A DNA stretch of 64,000 nucleotides from Halolamina sp. CBA1230 (GTDB lineage: Archaea; Halobacteriota; Halobacteria; Halobacteriales; Haloferacaceae), in NCBI RefSeq assembly GCF_002025255.2, contig NZ_CP054589.1, positions 186,001 through 250,000 of the forward strand, written 5' to 3'. Made by a program: the position numbers and the translations under genes. This document shows positions 8,134-16,745 of this stretch, in pieces (positions within the stretch are counted from its first letter, which is position 1; every line of letters begins with the position of its first letter). Under the pieces are notes generated by a model. That model was not told the origin of the DNA. It saw only the letters and a list, made by a program, of their open reading frames with translations, and did not search any database.

Positions 8134-8204
8134 AACCGTAGAGCTGAGCGACCGCTCAGCTTGAAATCCCGTGGCGGGATTCCCACATCTAACTGATGTG
8201 GGCG
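8134..8204 (+). ncRNA. Candidate TnpB right-end RNA (reRNA)
   Basis: After the tnpB stop there are three perfect hairpins in a row: AGCTGAGC/GCTCAGCT (8142-8161), AATCCC/GGGATT (8165-8181) and CCCACATC/GATGTGGG (8182-8202). Right-end RNAs of TnpB elements are known to overlap the 3' end of tnpB and stop at the element border. The guide would be the host sequence just after about 8204. Confidence 0.45.
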
Positions 8205-8524
8205 GAGATCAAGGGACATCGCGCACTCTCTGCGAGCGGTATACTGAGACGCGCTCTCCAGTAGAATTTGAAGTTTGTAAGATTCTACAAGCGGTGAATC
8301 AACTACTCGATACAGTGACTTTTGCCATCGGTGAAGACCACCCTATTCCTATTCAACCGTGTTCTCTGCTTCATCATCGGGCGCAATTGATACCTGAAAA
8401 TGCGCCCTTGCTACAACACGAATTTCGCTCTTGGTAGTTCGTTGACCCCAACTAACCAGTCGCTCCCCTGTTTCCAGAGCAAAGCGTGGAGAAAGCATTT
8501 ATCGGTCATGGGCCATATCTGAGT
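8205..8524. other. Intergenic stretch, no recognisable gene
   Basis: A frame from the TnpB right end runs to 8437 but has no convincing start and no recognised family; it may be the disrupted target of the element. No operator or hairpin of note was seen. Confidence 0.4.
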
Positions 8525-9823
8525 ATGGTCCACCGCTCTCGGCGCTCGTTCCTCCAAGGTGCTGCGCTCGGATTCACGATGGTCGGAACAGGCTGTCTTT
8601 CTGATTCCGGCACCGAACCCGTGTCGACAACTGAGCAAGACACCCCCACCCCGACGGATACGGTGACGCCGACGGACACGGAGTCGACACCAGGATATTC
8701 AACAGTTGATGAGCGAGTGAAAAAGGAACCTCCCGGGTCACCACCGCTGGACCCAAGCGGAGCGTGGCCTGCCGTCAGATTCGATGCGGGAAACACCGGC
8801 TGGAACCCTGATGGCGCTGGGCTTCGCGATGGAGAATCTTACTGGCGGCTCCGTCCCTGTGGGGCAGCAAGCGTCGCCAATGAGTACCTCTACAACACCG
8901 CCGATCTGGAAGAAGACACCGTGTCGTTGGCGTACCGAAACCCAGCGACAGCAGCCGTCGAGACCGCTAGCGACCTGGTCTCATATGGAGTGAATAGTCC
9001 TCCCGTAGTCACAGATGACTACGTCTTCATTACGACCTTTATCGAGGTGTTCTGTTTCGATGCAGAGACCGGACAACAGGTTTGGCGCGGCCCGGCGATG
9101 GACGGGATACAGAGCCAGCCAACCGTTCTCGGAGATCGCGTCGTCGTGAATAGCGCGGGTTTTCAGGCTATTGACCCGCACATCAGGGCGTTCGATACCG
9201 CTACCGGTGATGAGCTATGGCGCTACGATACCGGGCACTTCTCGGACTCGACACCGGCTGTCGACGACGGACAGGTGTATGTCAGTAGCGAAGGCGGGTT
9301 TCACGCGGTTGACCTCGAAACCGGGCAGGAGTCATTCGTGAACCGCGACTTGGCAGCACGACGTTCAACCCCTGTCGCAGATGCCGGAACTGTGTTTGCG
9401 GTCTCCGAAGGACAATCCGGTCGGGATGACGAATTAGTCGCCATGGAGGCGAGTACCGGCTCCAAACACTGGCGCGTCGCCATAGCCGATGAGCACACGC
9501 CAGTGGTCACTGACAGCGCAGTCTACGCGTTTGTTGATGCCGGCGTCGCAGAACTCGATAGAACTGATGGCTCGGTTCGAATCACGTCCGAAACTCAGGC
9601 TGAACCGGTCGGATTGGTCGGTGATGTCCTCTATGCCGAGCGTGGTGGGAGGCTGTACGCGCTGAACACCATGAATGAGCTGGAAGAGCTCTGGTCACTC
9701 ACCACCGAAGAGGTCCAGGTCAGCGATACAGTCGGCCGGACTATCTACCATGTGACGCCCGTAGACGACGCAGTATATGTGAGCGCTCGTGACGCGTTCT
9801 ACGGTATTGGCCCAGCCGAATAG
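8525..9823 (+). CDS. Secreted lipoprotein with PQQ-type beta-propeller repeats
   Basis: 432 residues. The N-terminus is a Tat lipoprotein signal: twin arginine SRRSFLQG at residues 5-12, a hydrophobic stretch, and lipobox VGTGC with Cys24. A Thr/Pro/Asp-rich linker follows, typical of haloarchaeal cell-surface lipoproteins. The rest is a beta-propeller with repeated PQQ-like blades (FDAETGQQVW, FDTATGDELWRY, VDLETGQESF, MEASTGSKHWR). Such proteins often assemble complexes or bind ligands at the cell surface; no cofactor is implied. ATG 8525 is chosen because it places the twin-arginine motif at the N-terminus. It stands alone. Confidence 0.85.
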   Translation: MVHRSRRSFLQGAALGFTMVGTGCLSDSGTEPVSTTEQDTPTPTDTVTPTDTESTPGYSTVDERVKKEPPGSPPLDPSGAWPAVRFDAGNTGWNPDGAGLRDGESYWRLRPCGAASVANEYLYNTADLEEDTVSLAYRNPATAAVETASDLVSYGVNSPPVVTDDYVFITTFIEVFCFDAETGQQVWRGPAMDGIQSQPTVLGDRVVVNSAGFQAIDPHIRAFDTATGDELWRYDTGHFSDSTPAVDDGQVYVSSEGGFHAVDLETGQESFVNRDLAARRSTPVADAGTVFAVSEGQSGRDDELVAMEASTGSKHWRVAIADEHTPVVTDSAVYAFVDAGVAELDRTDGSVRITSETQAEPVGLVGDVLYAERGGRLYALNTMNELEELWSLTTEEVQVSDTVGRTIYHVTPVDDAVYVSARDAFYGIGPAE

Positions 9824-9848
9824 AATGTGGAAGCCGTTTAGACTAAGT

Positions 9849-9865
9849 GGCTCTGCTGAAATCCT
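9849..9865 (+). mobile_element. Orphan end of the IS5-type element
   Basis: GGCTCTGCTGAAATCCT matches the 17-bp terminal repeat of the IS at 386-1835 with one change. No matching right end was found downstream, so this is a remnant or one end of a decayed element. The gene at 9989 follows. Confidence 0.7.
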
Positions 9866-9988
9866 CTTGGTCAGACACTTTCTGCGGTGAGACAGCCGGT
9901 AATTGGGGTTGCGAACCAATAATGTAATCTTCCCTATGGGTGCTGCTGTATCGAATATTCTTTCTAATCGAATTCGTTAATTAACACC

Positions 9989-10177
9989 ATGCCTCGGACT
10001 TGCCCCGACTGTAATGTGGAACTTGAGCGCGTTGATTATGACGTGAACAGCCGTGGGGACATGCTCCGAATACCGAACGATGAGGGCGTCCTTGGAACGC
10101 TTGGATTCAAGAGCGCGACTACTATTGACGCACACGTGTGTCCGGACTGCAATAGAGTTCTCTTCTACGCAGACTGA
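9989..10177 (+). CDS. Small zinc-ribbon protein, 62 residues
   Basis: Two CPDC motifs (residues 5-8 and 51-54) form a probable zinc ribbon. Between them is a short basic/acidic linker (ELERVDYDVNSRGDMLRI) and a Gly/Thr-rich strand. Small proteins with two CxxC motifs are abundant in haloarchaea and mostly uncharacterised. It starts at ATG 9989 after the orphan IS end at 9849, and is followed by the truncated gene at 10241. Confidence 0.6.
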   Translation: MPRTCPDCNVELERVDYDVNSRGDMLRIPNDEGVLGTLGFKSATTIDAHVCPDCNRVLFYAD

Positions 10178-10240
10178 TTGGTGGCTTGTCTGTACTTAAC
10201 GATCGAGGGGGAATCCAACGAGGCAACAGGACTGTAATAG

Positions 10241-10870
10241 ACTCGAGGGACATACACGCTCCACTACAGCCATTGGGGCGCAGCGAACCTCAAGCTCAAG
10301 CACCGAATCTCGGCTGAGTCGCCATTCGGTGGCGAAGACACCGACTCCAAGTGGGCGAAACAGCTGCTGGCGGAACTGGCCGATGGCCTCGAGGCAGAAG
10401 CCGTCGACGGCTACCTCGCTGACGAGGATCGACCGTCGACGGTCGTCGAGCCGAAGCCCCGCGCCACCGGGCTCACCCTCGACGAGATCGTCGCTGACCA
10501 TCTCGACTACCTCCACCACGAGGCGTTCTTCGTGGTGTCGACGACGTTCGAGGTGACCGCCTATCGGACGCTGTGGTTCGGGCTCCAGTACGACTCGGAG
10601 ACGGTCGAGCAGGGAGAGACCGTCGGGAACGGCGCGCTCGCGACGGTTCGCTGGTACGACGGCGAGCCGGTCGGCGACGGCCACCTACAGGGACAGTTCG
10701 CGGCCCTCAAAGACGTCGTCGGCGATATGCTCGACAAGGGCGTCTTCACGCCGTCGACGGCGAGGCAGTACCTGAAACGGAAGCTGGCCGAGCGAGTCGG
10801 CGACCGACAGGAGCTGCTCATTCCGACCGGAGAGTCACCCTTCGAGACAGCGAGTCTCGGCAAGTCGTAA
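10241..10870 (+). pseudogene. 5'-truncated conserved haloarchaeal gene (DUF6735-like)
   Basis: The frame opens after a stop at 10238-10240 and begins directly with conserved sequence (TYTLHYSHWGAANLKLKHRI) without a start codon. About 15 N-terminal residues appear to be missing compared with the haloarchaeal family I recall as DUF6735. The remaining 209 codons are intact to the stop at 10868, with the well-conserved core DEIVADHLDYLHHEAFFVV and LWFGLQYDSETV. A translated internal ATG lies at 10532. Function of the family is unknown. Confidence 0.65.
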
Positions 10871-10907
10871 CACCAATCCCTTAGTGGATATCGGGGGACG
10901 TCTAAGT

Positions 10908-11192
10908 ATGTCAAATCAGTCTGAAGATGACGTTCGTGTTTGGCTTGTCGAACGGACGTACTCCGATGACGAGCAGAATCTGATCATCCTCACCTACGCA
11001 ACGCCCGATGGAGAACAGTACTATCGGAAGGAACGCGCACTCACGTCCTTCACCGACGTCCGAGATACGACAGCAGCAGTCGATGCTGAACCCGGCAATC
11101 TTGGCATGGTCGATGACCCCGACCTCCAGGAGCAATACGCGGCCGAAGCACAGCGAATGCAGGAAGTCCACGACCCTGACGACGTAATCTGA
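10908..11192 (+). CDS. Small acidic protein, 94 residues
   Basis: Function unknown. ATG 10908 is chosen over 10884 because the acidic sequence MSNQSEDDVRVW is the usual type of haloarchaeal N-terminus. The protein shows a beta-rich first half (VRVWLVERTYS, LIILTYATPDGEQYYRKER) and a helical acidic tail (EQYAAEAQRMQEV). From its position it could be co-transcribed with the regulator and P1B ATPase downstream, with a 60-base gap, but nothing ties it to metals. Confidence 0.55.
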   Translation: MSNQSEDDVRVWLVERTYSDDEQNLIILTYATPDGEQYYRKERALTSFTDVRDTTAAVDAEPGNLGMVDDPDLQEQYAAEAQRMQEVHDPDDVI

Positions 11193-11253
11193 GATCCACT
11201 GGTCGACAACGCTGCAGGCCATGGGTTATGTCGTAGCAGGCCTTAGACGGGGT

Positions 11254-12000
11254 ATGCGCGAACTCGTCTTCGCTCTCGAATACGAGCCCGGCTGCAACAG
11301 GGTGGCGGACGCCCTCGCCGACCACCCCGACGCTCGCGTTCGCTCGCTCTCGCTGCACGCCACTGCCGAGCGTCTCTGGCGGGTCGACCATGCCACCGGT
11401 ACGCCTGAGGCGCTCAACGCCATCGAGGACGCCTTTCTCAACGGCGACTACTACGCTGACTGTCTCGCCACCGAGGACTGCAACGCCACACAGACCACCC
11501 GCGTCCTCGACCGCACGGACGACGCGCTCATCCTCTACTCAGATTGGGAGCGCACTCCGACCTGCGCCTCAGTCCCCCACATCGCTCGCGACCACCTCGG
11601 CGACGGCGTGCTGTTCGAGACTCGTCACGAGGGCCGCCACTACACGTGGCGACTCATCCACTCCGGTGAGGGCGACGTGGCAGCGTTCTTCGACGCGCTG
11701 GAGGCCGCCGTCGGGGAGTGCGCCCAGATGGAGATGCTCCGCACAGCGGACACAACATCAGCTAGGGGAAGCGACGGAACACCGAGTGGATTGCCTCCAG
11801 CCCAAGAGGCTGCTCTCCAGGCCGCCGTCGAACACGGCTACTACGAATCACCCCGCGAGGTCGATGTTGGAGAACTCGCAGAGCATCTCGACGTGCCACG
11901 GTCAACACTCACCTACCGACTCCGTCGGGCGGAAGAACATTTGGCGAAGCAACATGTCGCCGGCGAGCGGGTAGCGGAAGAACGGCTGGCATCCCACTGA
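11254..12000 (+). CDS. Bat-type (HTH_10) transcriptional regulator
   Basis: 248 residues from ATG 11254. The C-terminus carries the HTH_10 domain typical of haloarchaeal bacterio-opsin activator-like regulators (VDVGELAEHLDVPRSTLTYR, then LRRAEEHL). The N-terminal part is the alpha/beta Bat-associated sensor region (LVFALEYEPGCNRVADAL). It lies 60 bases upstream of a P1B-type metal ATPase in the same direction, which suggests that it controls the ATPase in response to metal. The Cys residues at TEDCNAT and ECAQMEM could sense metal (inference). Two further starts (11221, 11233) are possible. Confidence 0.75.
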   Translation: MRELVFALEYEPGCNRVADALADHPDARVRSLSLHATAERLWRVDHATGTPEALNAIEDAFLNGDYYADCLATEDCNATQTTRVLDRTDDALILYSDWERTPTCASVPHIARDHLGDGVLFETRHEGRHYTWRLIHSGEGDVAAFFDALEAAVGECAQMEMLRTADTTSARGSDGTPSGLPPAQEAALQAAVEHGYYESPREVDVGELAEHLDVPRSTLTYRLRRAEEHLAKQHVAGERVAEERLASH

Positions 12001-12008
12001 GGGCCGTA

Positions 12009-12024
12009 GTTGGAATATTCCAAC
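12009..12024. promoter_or_regulatory. Perfect 16-bp palindrome upstream of the metal ATPase
   Basis: GTTGGAATATTCCAAC reads the same on both strands. It lies 36 bases before ATG 12061, just upstream of a TATA-like CATATCG (12027-12033), where an activator or repressor would act. Probable operator of the Bat-type regulator (inference). Confidence 0.55.
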
Positions 12025-12060
12025 AAAGACATATCGAACTCCCGCACCTACCGTGACGTG

Positions 12061-14433
12061 ATGACAGAGAATCCGGACGCAGCAAGAGGAACGAGCGGCG
12101 GCGGACAGCGACGTGAGCTGACCGCCCGCCTCGCCGTTCCCGAGATGGACTGTCCCTCTTGCGCCCAAAAGGTGAACAAGAGCCTCCAGCGTGTCGACGG
12201 CATTACTGACGTCACGCTCCAGCCGACCACCGGCACGGCCAACGTCACGTACGACCCTGATCGAACTAGCGAAGCCGACGTAGTCAAGGCGATTGAAGGC
12301 GCCGGCTACGAGGTCGTCGGGGGCTCGGACGCCGAGGGCGATGATGAGGACAACCAGGCGGCCGATGGCGTCGACATCGCGCCACCATCGGAGGTCTGGA
12401 CGAGTCCTCGCGCGAAGAAGACGTGGCTCGGCGCGGCGTTCGTCACGCTCGGCCTCCTCTTTGAGTTCCTCCTCACCGGACAGAACGCCACGGTGGCGAG
12501 CGTCCTCGAGTACCCGCTCCACATCGCAGATGTCCTGTTCCTCGGCGCCGTCGCCGCCAGCGGCATCCCGGTCGTCCGTAGCGGGTACTACTCCGCGAAG
12601 AACCGAAGCCTCGACATCGACCTGCTGATGGGGACGGCGATCATCGCGGCGACCGGTATCGGCTACTTCGTCGAGGCCGCCACGCTGGCCGTCCTATTCA
12701 GCATCGCCGAGCTGCTCGAGGACTACGCGATGGACAGGGCACGGGACTCCCTGCGCGAGCTGATGGAACTCTCGCCCGACGAGGCGACCGTCCTTCGCGA
12801 CGGTGAGGAAGTGACCGTTCCCGCCGAGGAGGTCGACGTTGGCGAGACCGTCGTCGTCCGCCCCGGCGACAAGATTCCGCTCGACGGAACGGTCATCGAC
12901 GGCGAGAGTGCAGTCGACCAGTCGCCGATCACGGGCGAGAGCGTCCCCGTCGACAAGACTGCCGGCGACGAGGTCTACGCCGGCGCGATCAACGAAGAGG
13001 GGTACCTCGAGGTAGAGGTCACCTCGACCTCTGGCGATTCGACGCTCTCGCGCATCATCGAGATGGTACAGGGCGCACAGGCGAAGAAGACCGAGTCTGA
13101 GCAGTTCGTCGACCGCTTCTCCGGCTACTACACACCCCTCGTCGTCGTGCTGGCAATCCTGACCGCCGCAATCCCGCCGCTGGTCATCGCCGACCCCATC
13201 TCGGTCGACCTGGCCGGGTACGGGTTCACCTTCGCGAGCGACTGGCAGACCTGGTTCATCCGCGGGCTCACCCTGCTGGTAATCGCCTGCCCCTGTGCGT
13301 TCGTCATCTCCACACCCGTCTCGGTGGTGTCGGGCATCACCAGCGCCGCGAAGAACGGCGTCCTGATCAAGGGCGGCAACTACCTCGAAGCGATGGGCGA
13401 AGTCGATGCCGTCGCGCTCGACAAGACGGGGACGCTCACGAAGGGCGAACTCGCCGTCACCGACGTCGTCCCGGTCGGCGACACTACTGAGGATGATCTG
13501 CTCCGTCGCGCCGCCGGGCTGGAGCGGCGCAGTGAGCACCCCATCGCCGCAGCGATTCTCGCCCGTGCTGAGGAGGCGGGCGTGGGCGACCTGCCCGACC
13601 CGAGTGGCTTCGAGAGCCTCACCGGAAAGGGCATCCGCGGGGAGATCGACGGCGAGACGTACTATGCGGGCAAGCCCGCGCTCTTCGAGGAGCTGGGCTT
13701 CGACCTCGCTCGGGCACGCCGCGAGACGGACGGCGGCGTCGCGGCGGAAGAGGCGGCCGAGTACGACGACGGGGCATTCGCCGAGGACGCGCTCACCTCA
13801 CTGGAGCGGGAGGGCAAGACGGTCGTTATCGTCGGGACGGAGTCGGAACTGCTGGGTGCAATCGCCATCGCCGACGAGGTGCGCCCGGCCTCGAAGCGGG
13901 CTGTCGAACGCCTGCACGAGCTGGGCGTCGAGCGCGTGGTGATGCTGACCGGCGACAACGAGGGCACCGCCCGCGCCATCGCCGAGCAGGTCGGTGTCGA
14001 TGAGTATCGCGCCGAACTCCTGCCCGACGAGAAGGTCGACGCAGTCGAAGAGTTACAGGCGGAGTACGGGGAGGTCGCGATGGTCGGCGACGGCATCAAT
14101 GACGCCCCCGCGCTCGCCACTGCGGAGGTCGGCATCGCGATGGGCGCGGCGGGCACCGACACCGCCCTCGAAACGGCTGATATTGCGTTGATGGGCGACG
14201 ACATCGGGAAACTCCCGTACCTGTACGATCTGTCGCATACGGCCAACGGTGTGATCCGGCAAAACATCTGGGCCAGCCTCGGCGTGAAGCTCCTACTCGC
14301 GCTAGGCGTGCCGCTGGGCCTGGTCAGCGTTGCGCTGGCAGTCGTTGTCGGAGATATGGGGATGAGCCTCGGCGTCACCGGGAACGCGATGCGGTTGTCC
14401 CGGATTGAGCCCGATCGAATCATCGACGCCTGA
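12061..14433 (+). CDS. P1B-type heavy-metal ATPase, Zn/Cd/Pb class
   Basis: 790 residues from ATG 12061. An N-terminal metal-binding domain has CPSC at residues 31-34. The transmembrane metal site is CPC at 410-412 followed by AFVISTPVSVVSG, the phosphorylation site is D454 in DKTGTLTKG, and the hinge is GDGINDAPAL. The motif CPCxxVISTP and the last membrane helices with a lysine (LGVKLLLALG) and DMG match the Zn/Cd/Pb-exporting P1B-2 class (ZntA/CadA), not the copper class (CPCALGLATP). It would pump metal out across the membrane. Behind a regulator and a palindromic operator. Confidence 0.85.
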   Translation: MTENPDAARGTSGGGQRRELTARLAVPEMDCPSCAQKVNKSLQRVDGITDVTLQPTTGTANVTYDPDRTSEADVVKAIEGAGYEVVGGSDAEGDDEDNQAADGVDIAPPSEVWTSPRAKKTWLGAAFVTLGLLFEFLLTGQNATVASVLEYPLHIADVLFLGAVAASGIPVVRSGYYSAKNRSLDIDLLMGTAIIAATGIGYFVEAATLAVLFSIAELLEDYAMDRARDSLRELMELSPDEATVLRDGEEVTVPAEEVDVGETVVVRPGDKIPLDGTVIDGESAVDQSPITGESVPVDKTAGDEVYAGAINEEGYLEVEVTSTSGDSTLSRIIEMVQGAQAKKTESEQFVDRFSGYYTPLVVVLAILTAAIPPLVIADPISVDLAGYGFTFASDWQTWFIRGLTLLVIACPCAFVISTPVSVVSGITSAAKNGVLIKGGNYLEAMGEVDAVALDKTGTLTKGELAVTDVVPVGDTTEDDLLRRAAGLERRSEHPIAAAILARAEEAGVGDLPDPSGFESLTGKGIRGEIDGETYYAGKPALFEELGFDLARARRETDGGVAAEEAAEYDDGAFAEDALTSLEREGKTVVIVGTESELLGAIAIADEVRPASKRAVERLHELGVERVVMLTGDNEGTARAIAEQVGVDEYRAELLPDEKVDAVEELQAEYGEVAMVGDGINDAPALATAEVGIAMGAAGTDTALETADIALMGDDIGKLPYLYDLSHTANGVIRQNIWASLGVKLLLALGVPLGLVSVALAVVVGDMGMSLGVTGNAMRLSRIEPDRIIDA

Positions 14434-14440
14434 TTCTGCG

Positions 14441-14470
14441 GCGGGAAGTGCGGGCAGGACGCTCTTTTTT
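14441..14470 (+). terminator. Probable terminator of the ATPase gene
   Basis: A GC-rich stretch ends in CTC followed by six T residues (14465-14470), 32 bases after the stop. T-runs after GC-rich sequence are typical archaeal termination signals. Confidence 0.45.
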
Positions 14471-14554
14471 CGGGACTTACCTCCGCTACATCGAGACAAG
14501 TTGTGGTTTGTCTGGGGCAGAAAGGACTGAGCCCCACCGTGGGCTCGTGATTTG

Positions 14555-14977
14555 ATGCCCGAGAATCCAGACGACGATCCATTCCACGATTGCGAGTTAG
14601 GTCCTGACGCAGTCCTCGGGACGCGCACCTTCCACGATGTCCTGTTCACCGACGACACGGAGACGCCGATGAACGTGCTAACCGGTGAGACGCCCGCCCA
14701 TTCGCAGGCGACCGTCAAGGAGGCAAAGGAGTTCGCTGCGAGTGTTGACACCGACACGCCACAGATCGCACTTCCGGCGTCAGTCGAAACGCAAATCGAG
14801 ACGCAGAGTAAGCCCTACACGTCGGCTGCGTTCTTCCACTTCAAGGCGACAGGCTCGCTCGAACGCCACCGCGCCTACCACGCCGCCTACGAGGCGGACG
14901 CGTTCGCGGTCGACTTCGAGGCCGACTACGCGTCGGGCGATCTAACCATCACAGTCGACCGAGCGAACGAGTCCTAA
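14555..14977 (+). CDS. Uncharacterised acidic protein, 140 residues
   Basis: No family recognised. ATG 14555 gives an acidic protein (MPENPDDDPFHDCELGPD) with short alternating strands and helices (TVKEAKEFAASV, HRAYHAAYEADAFAVDF). Lack of membrane segments or signal suggests a cytoplasmic protein. It is followed by a leader hairpin and the two-gene unit at 15080-15940. Confidence 0.55.
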   Translation: MPENPDDDPFHDCELGPDAVLGTRTFHDVLFTDDTETPMNVLTGETPAHSQATVKEAKEFAASVDTDTPQIALPASVETQIETQSKPYTSAAFFHFKATGSLERHRAYHAAYEADAFAVDFEADYASGDLTITVDRANES

Positions 14978-14996
14978 AAATCGACCGCTAGATCAG

Positions 14997-15028
14997 GTTT
15001 TTCGAGCGCCGGCGATGGGTGCCGGCGC
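14997..15028 (+). promoter_or_regulatory. T-rich box plus GC hairpin leader
   Basis: GTTTTTCGA, then the hairpin GCGCCGGC, loop GATGGGT, GCCGGCGC (15006-15028). It ends 51 bases before ATG 15080. The 23-base hairpin is identical to the one at 16752-16774. Confidence 0.6.
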
Positions 15029-15079
15029 AGCTGGAGCGAGCAACGACCCCCGGTGCGTCGGCGTTTCGAGGTGTTAAAG

Positions 15080-15571
15080 ATGCACATAGTGATTTACGCT
15101 CTGGTAGAAGAATCGACCCACGACGACGCACTGGCCACCGGAAAGACGGTGTTCGACCGCCTAGTCGGCGCCGACCCACACGCTGGCGCCGTCTTCGACT
15201 ACCACGTGACGTTCGATGAGGAAGACACGTCCGTTGCGGGGAAGGCGCGATGGGGTGAGCTCCCGACCGCGGCCCCCGTCGACTCCGACGACGGCCAGGA
15301 CCTCCTCGAGCGTGGCTGGGAGGCGACGAAAGAAGAGTTCGAGCGCAACCTTGAGCGAGTGAAGGAAGCGCTCAACGAGCTCTCCGACGAGGAGATCATG
15401 CGTGACGAAGACCTCGCCCGCCACGCGTTCCATCAAGTTGGTGCGTACGACGGCCCGACGATCTTCCTGTATAACGAACACGCGAACGGCATCCGTCACC
15501 GCGAACAGTTGGATCGAGTGCTGGAGAAGAGCGAGGAGCTCTGGATCGTGCCCGCCGACGTCCACTTTTAA
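15080..15571 (+). CDS. Conserved haloarchaeal protein, 163 residues
   Basis: Function unknown. ATG 15080 follows the leader hairpin. The N-terminus reads as a beta-alpha unit (MHIVIYALVEESTHDDAL), the middle is helical and acidic (EFERNLERVKEALNELSDEEI), and the end is a conserved LWIVPADVHF. I recall near-identical proteins in many haloarchaeal plasmids beside the next gene. It lies three bases upstream of 15575, so the two are one transcript. Confidence 0.65.
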   Translation: MHIVIYALVEESTHDDALATGKTVFDRLVGADPHAGAVFDYHVTFDEEDTSVAGKARWGELPTAAPVDSDDGQDLLERGWEATKEEFERNLERVKEALNELSDEEIMRDEDLARHAFHQVGAYDGPTIFLYNEHANGIRHREQLDRVLEKSEELWIVPADVHF

Positions 15572-15574
15572 CAG

Positions 15575-15940
15575 ATGCCCCGGATCACAAACTGGCGGCG
15601 TGAAAGTCGCACGCCGACGCTCGAGTATCGTAACACCGAGACTGGCGCTCGGGCTGTCCTACACCGAGCCCCGGACTCCTACCGCTACAAGTGGCGTGGC
15701 GCAATCCTCGTCGACGGCTACCCAGTGTGGTCGCAAGGGTACAAGACAAAGGACGCGAAAGCGTTCAGGAACGTTCTCCGCGACCAACCTGCTCCCGAGA
15801 TGAGTTGTCGGGAGTGTCTGGACGGCGACGTGGTCGTCGGTGATAAATCGGCGGACGGTGCGAAGGTCCAGCGCTGGTTCGAGTGTCGGAACTGTGGGTA
15901 CGAAGCGCCCTCAAGGATTGTGTACGGTGCCGAGCGCTGA
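15575..15940 (+). CDS. Zinc-ribbon protein (DUF7568-like), 121 residues
   Basis: A basic N-terminal domain (MPRITNWRRESRTPTLEYRN, then YRYKWRGAILVDGYPVW) is followed by a C-terminal zinc ribbon with CRECLDGD...CRNCGYEAPSRIV. Nucleic-acid binding is plausible from the basic charge and zinc site but not shown. A broken remnant of the same gene lies at 43842-43972, next to a remnant of the gene at 16317, so both loci once had the same order. Confidence 0.65.
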   Translation: MPRITNWRRESRTPTLEYRNTETGARAVLHRAPDSYRYKWRGAILVDGYPVWSQGYKTKDAKAFRNVLRDQPAPEMSCRECLDGDVVVGDKSADGAKVQRWFECRNCGYEAPSRIVYGAER

Positions 15941-15963
15941 GGGACATCCCCGCCTTTACCGTG

Positions 15964-16086
15964 TTAGAAATCGGTCTCGAATTCGTCTTCGTCAGGCAGC
16001 ATCTCAAGTGCCTCCTCAGCAGAAACAGCTTCAGGAGACCCATTACCATCTTCGTCTCCGGCTTCTCCGGCTGTGGGAGCGGACAT
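15964..16086 (-). CDS. Small acidic protein, 40 residues
   Basis: The minus strand from ATG 16086 to TAA 15964 encodes a 40-residue, strongly acidic peptide (MSAPTAGEAGDEDGNG, then EEALEMLPDEDEFETDF). The composition is typically haloarchaeal and has no internal stop. A T-rich TATA-like GGTTTATC lies about 30 bases upstream on that strand. It is convergent with 15575-15940. Function unknown. Confidence 0.5.
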   Translation of the reverse strand: MSAPTAGEAGDEDGNGSPEAVSAEEALEMLPDEDEFETDF

Positions 16087-16264
16087 ACAAAACCAGACAC
16101 AGTGTAGTCAGATAAACCTTTACCGGCAGTACAGCACCAAGCAACATCCCTGACGACGAAATTCCTGAAAAGTGCGTGCACTCACTCAGACCAACGCCCA
16201 GTACAACACGGTCGTGATAGTTAGCAATTGAGAGGCGGATCTATTTTCAGCGGCATCGGTGGCG

Positions 16265-16312
16265 TTTATTTCTGGGCCGGAATGAGTGGCCCGTCTCAAT
16301 CGGGCCAGATTC
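16265..16312 (+). promoter_or_regulatory. T-rich box plus three-strand hairpin leader
   Basis: GTTTATTTCT is followed by GGGCC (16275-16279), GGCCC (16288-16292) and again GGGCC (16302-16306). The middle strand can pair with either outer strand. It ends ahead of ATG 16317. Confidence 0.45.
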
Positions 16313-16316
16313 ACAG

Positions 16317-16712
16317 ATGAGTTTAGAAATCATCGACCGACACAGTGAGGCACTGTTCGAGTTCCTCTGGTGTCCCGTTTGCGGGCACGAGGTATTCAGC
16401 CACATTCCGTTCGAGGGCGTGTTCTGCAGGAACTGCAATACGCAGGTTGAACTCCAAGAATCCCGAGAAACACGCGGCTACGAGGAAGCCGTTCTCGCTT
16501 GCTTCGACACCCACTCAACGTGGAACCTCCACGTCGACGAGAAACTGCGTCGCGACCTGCCTGATGGGTCGGCGCGGGTGAAGATCCTCGGCGCACCGGG
16601 TGCCTACGAGGTCGACTGGTGGAGTCCAGCACCTGGGGAGGATTGGGAGCCAGTCGAGCGTGGTGAATTCGACGACGTGGAGGAACCAGACGAGGTGTCA
16701 CATCTCGCGTAG
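16317..16712 (+). CDS. Zinc-ribbon protein (DUF7567-like), 131 residues
   Basis: A four-Cys zinc ribbon lies near the N-terminus (CPVCGHEV...CRNCNTQVE, residues about 19-42). The middle (THSTWNLHVDEKLRRDLPDGSARVKI) is beta-rich and the tail is acidic. Function unknown. The first 26 codons recur at 44040-44117, where the copy is cut off by unrelated sequence. ATG 16317 follows its own leader structure. Confidence 0.65.
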   Translation: MSLEIIDRHSEALFEFLWCPVCGHEVFSHIPFEGVFCRNCNTQVELQESRETRGYEEAVLACFDTHSTWNLHVDEKLRRDLPDGSARVKILGAPGAYEVDWWSPAPGEDWEPVERGEFDDVEEPDEVSHLA

Positions 16713-16745
16713 CGGATTGCAATCCCGCTACGACTGTGTAGTGTT

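Larger units (their letters stand above)
6824..8204 (+). mobile_element. Solo TnpB element (IS1341-type, IS200/IS605 superfamily)
   Basis: tnpB is present without an intact tnpA. The last codons of the small frame 6824-6898 (reading EGDES) overlap the GTG of tnpB exactly as the end of tnpA (EGDS) does in the complete element at 28318-30165, so a short tnpA remnant seems to survive. The right end is marked by three hairpins (8142-8202). The left boundary is not certain. Confidence 0.7.

Noticed and set aside
12694-14582. Long minus-strand frames opposite the P1B ATPase
   Set aside because: Antisense shadows; all ATPase motifs are on the plus strand.
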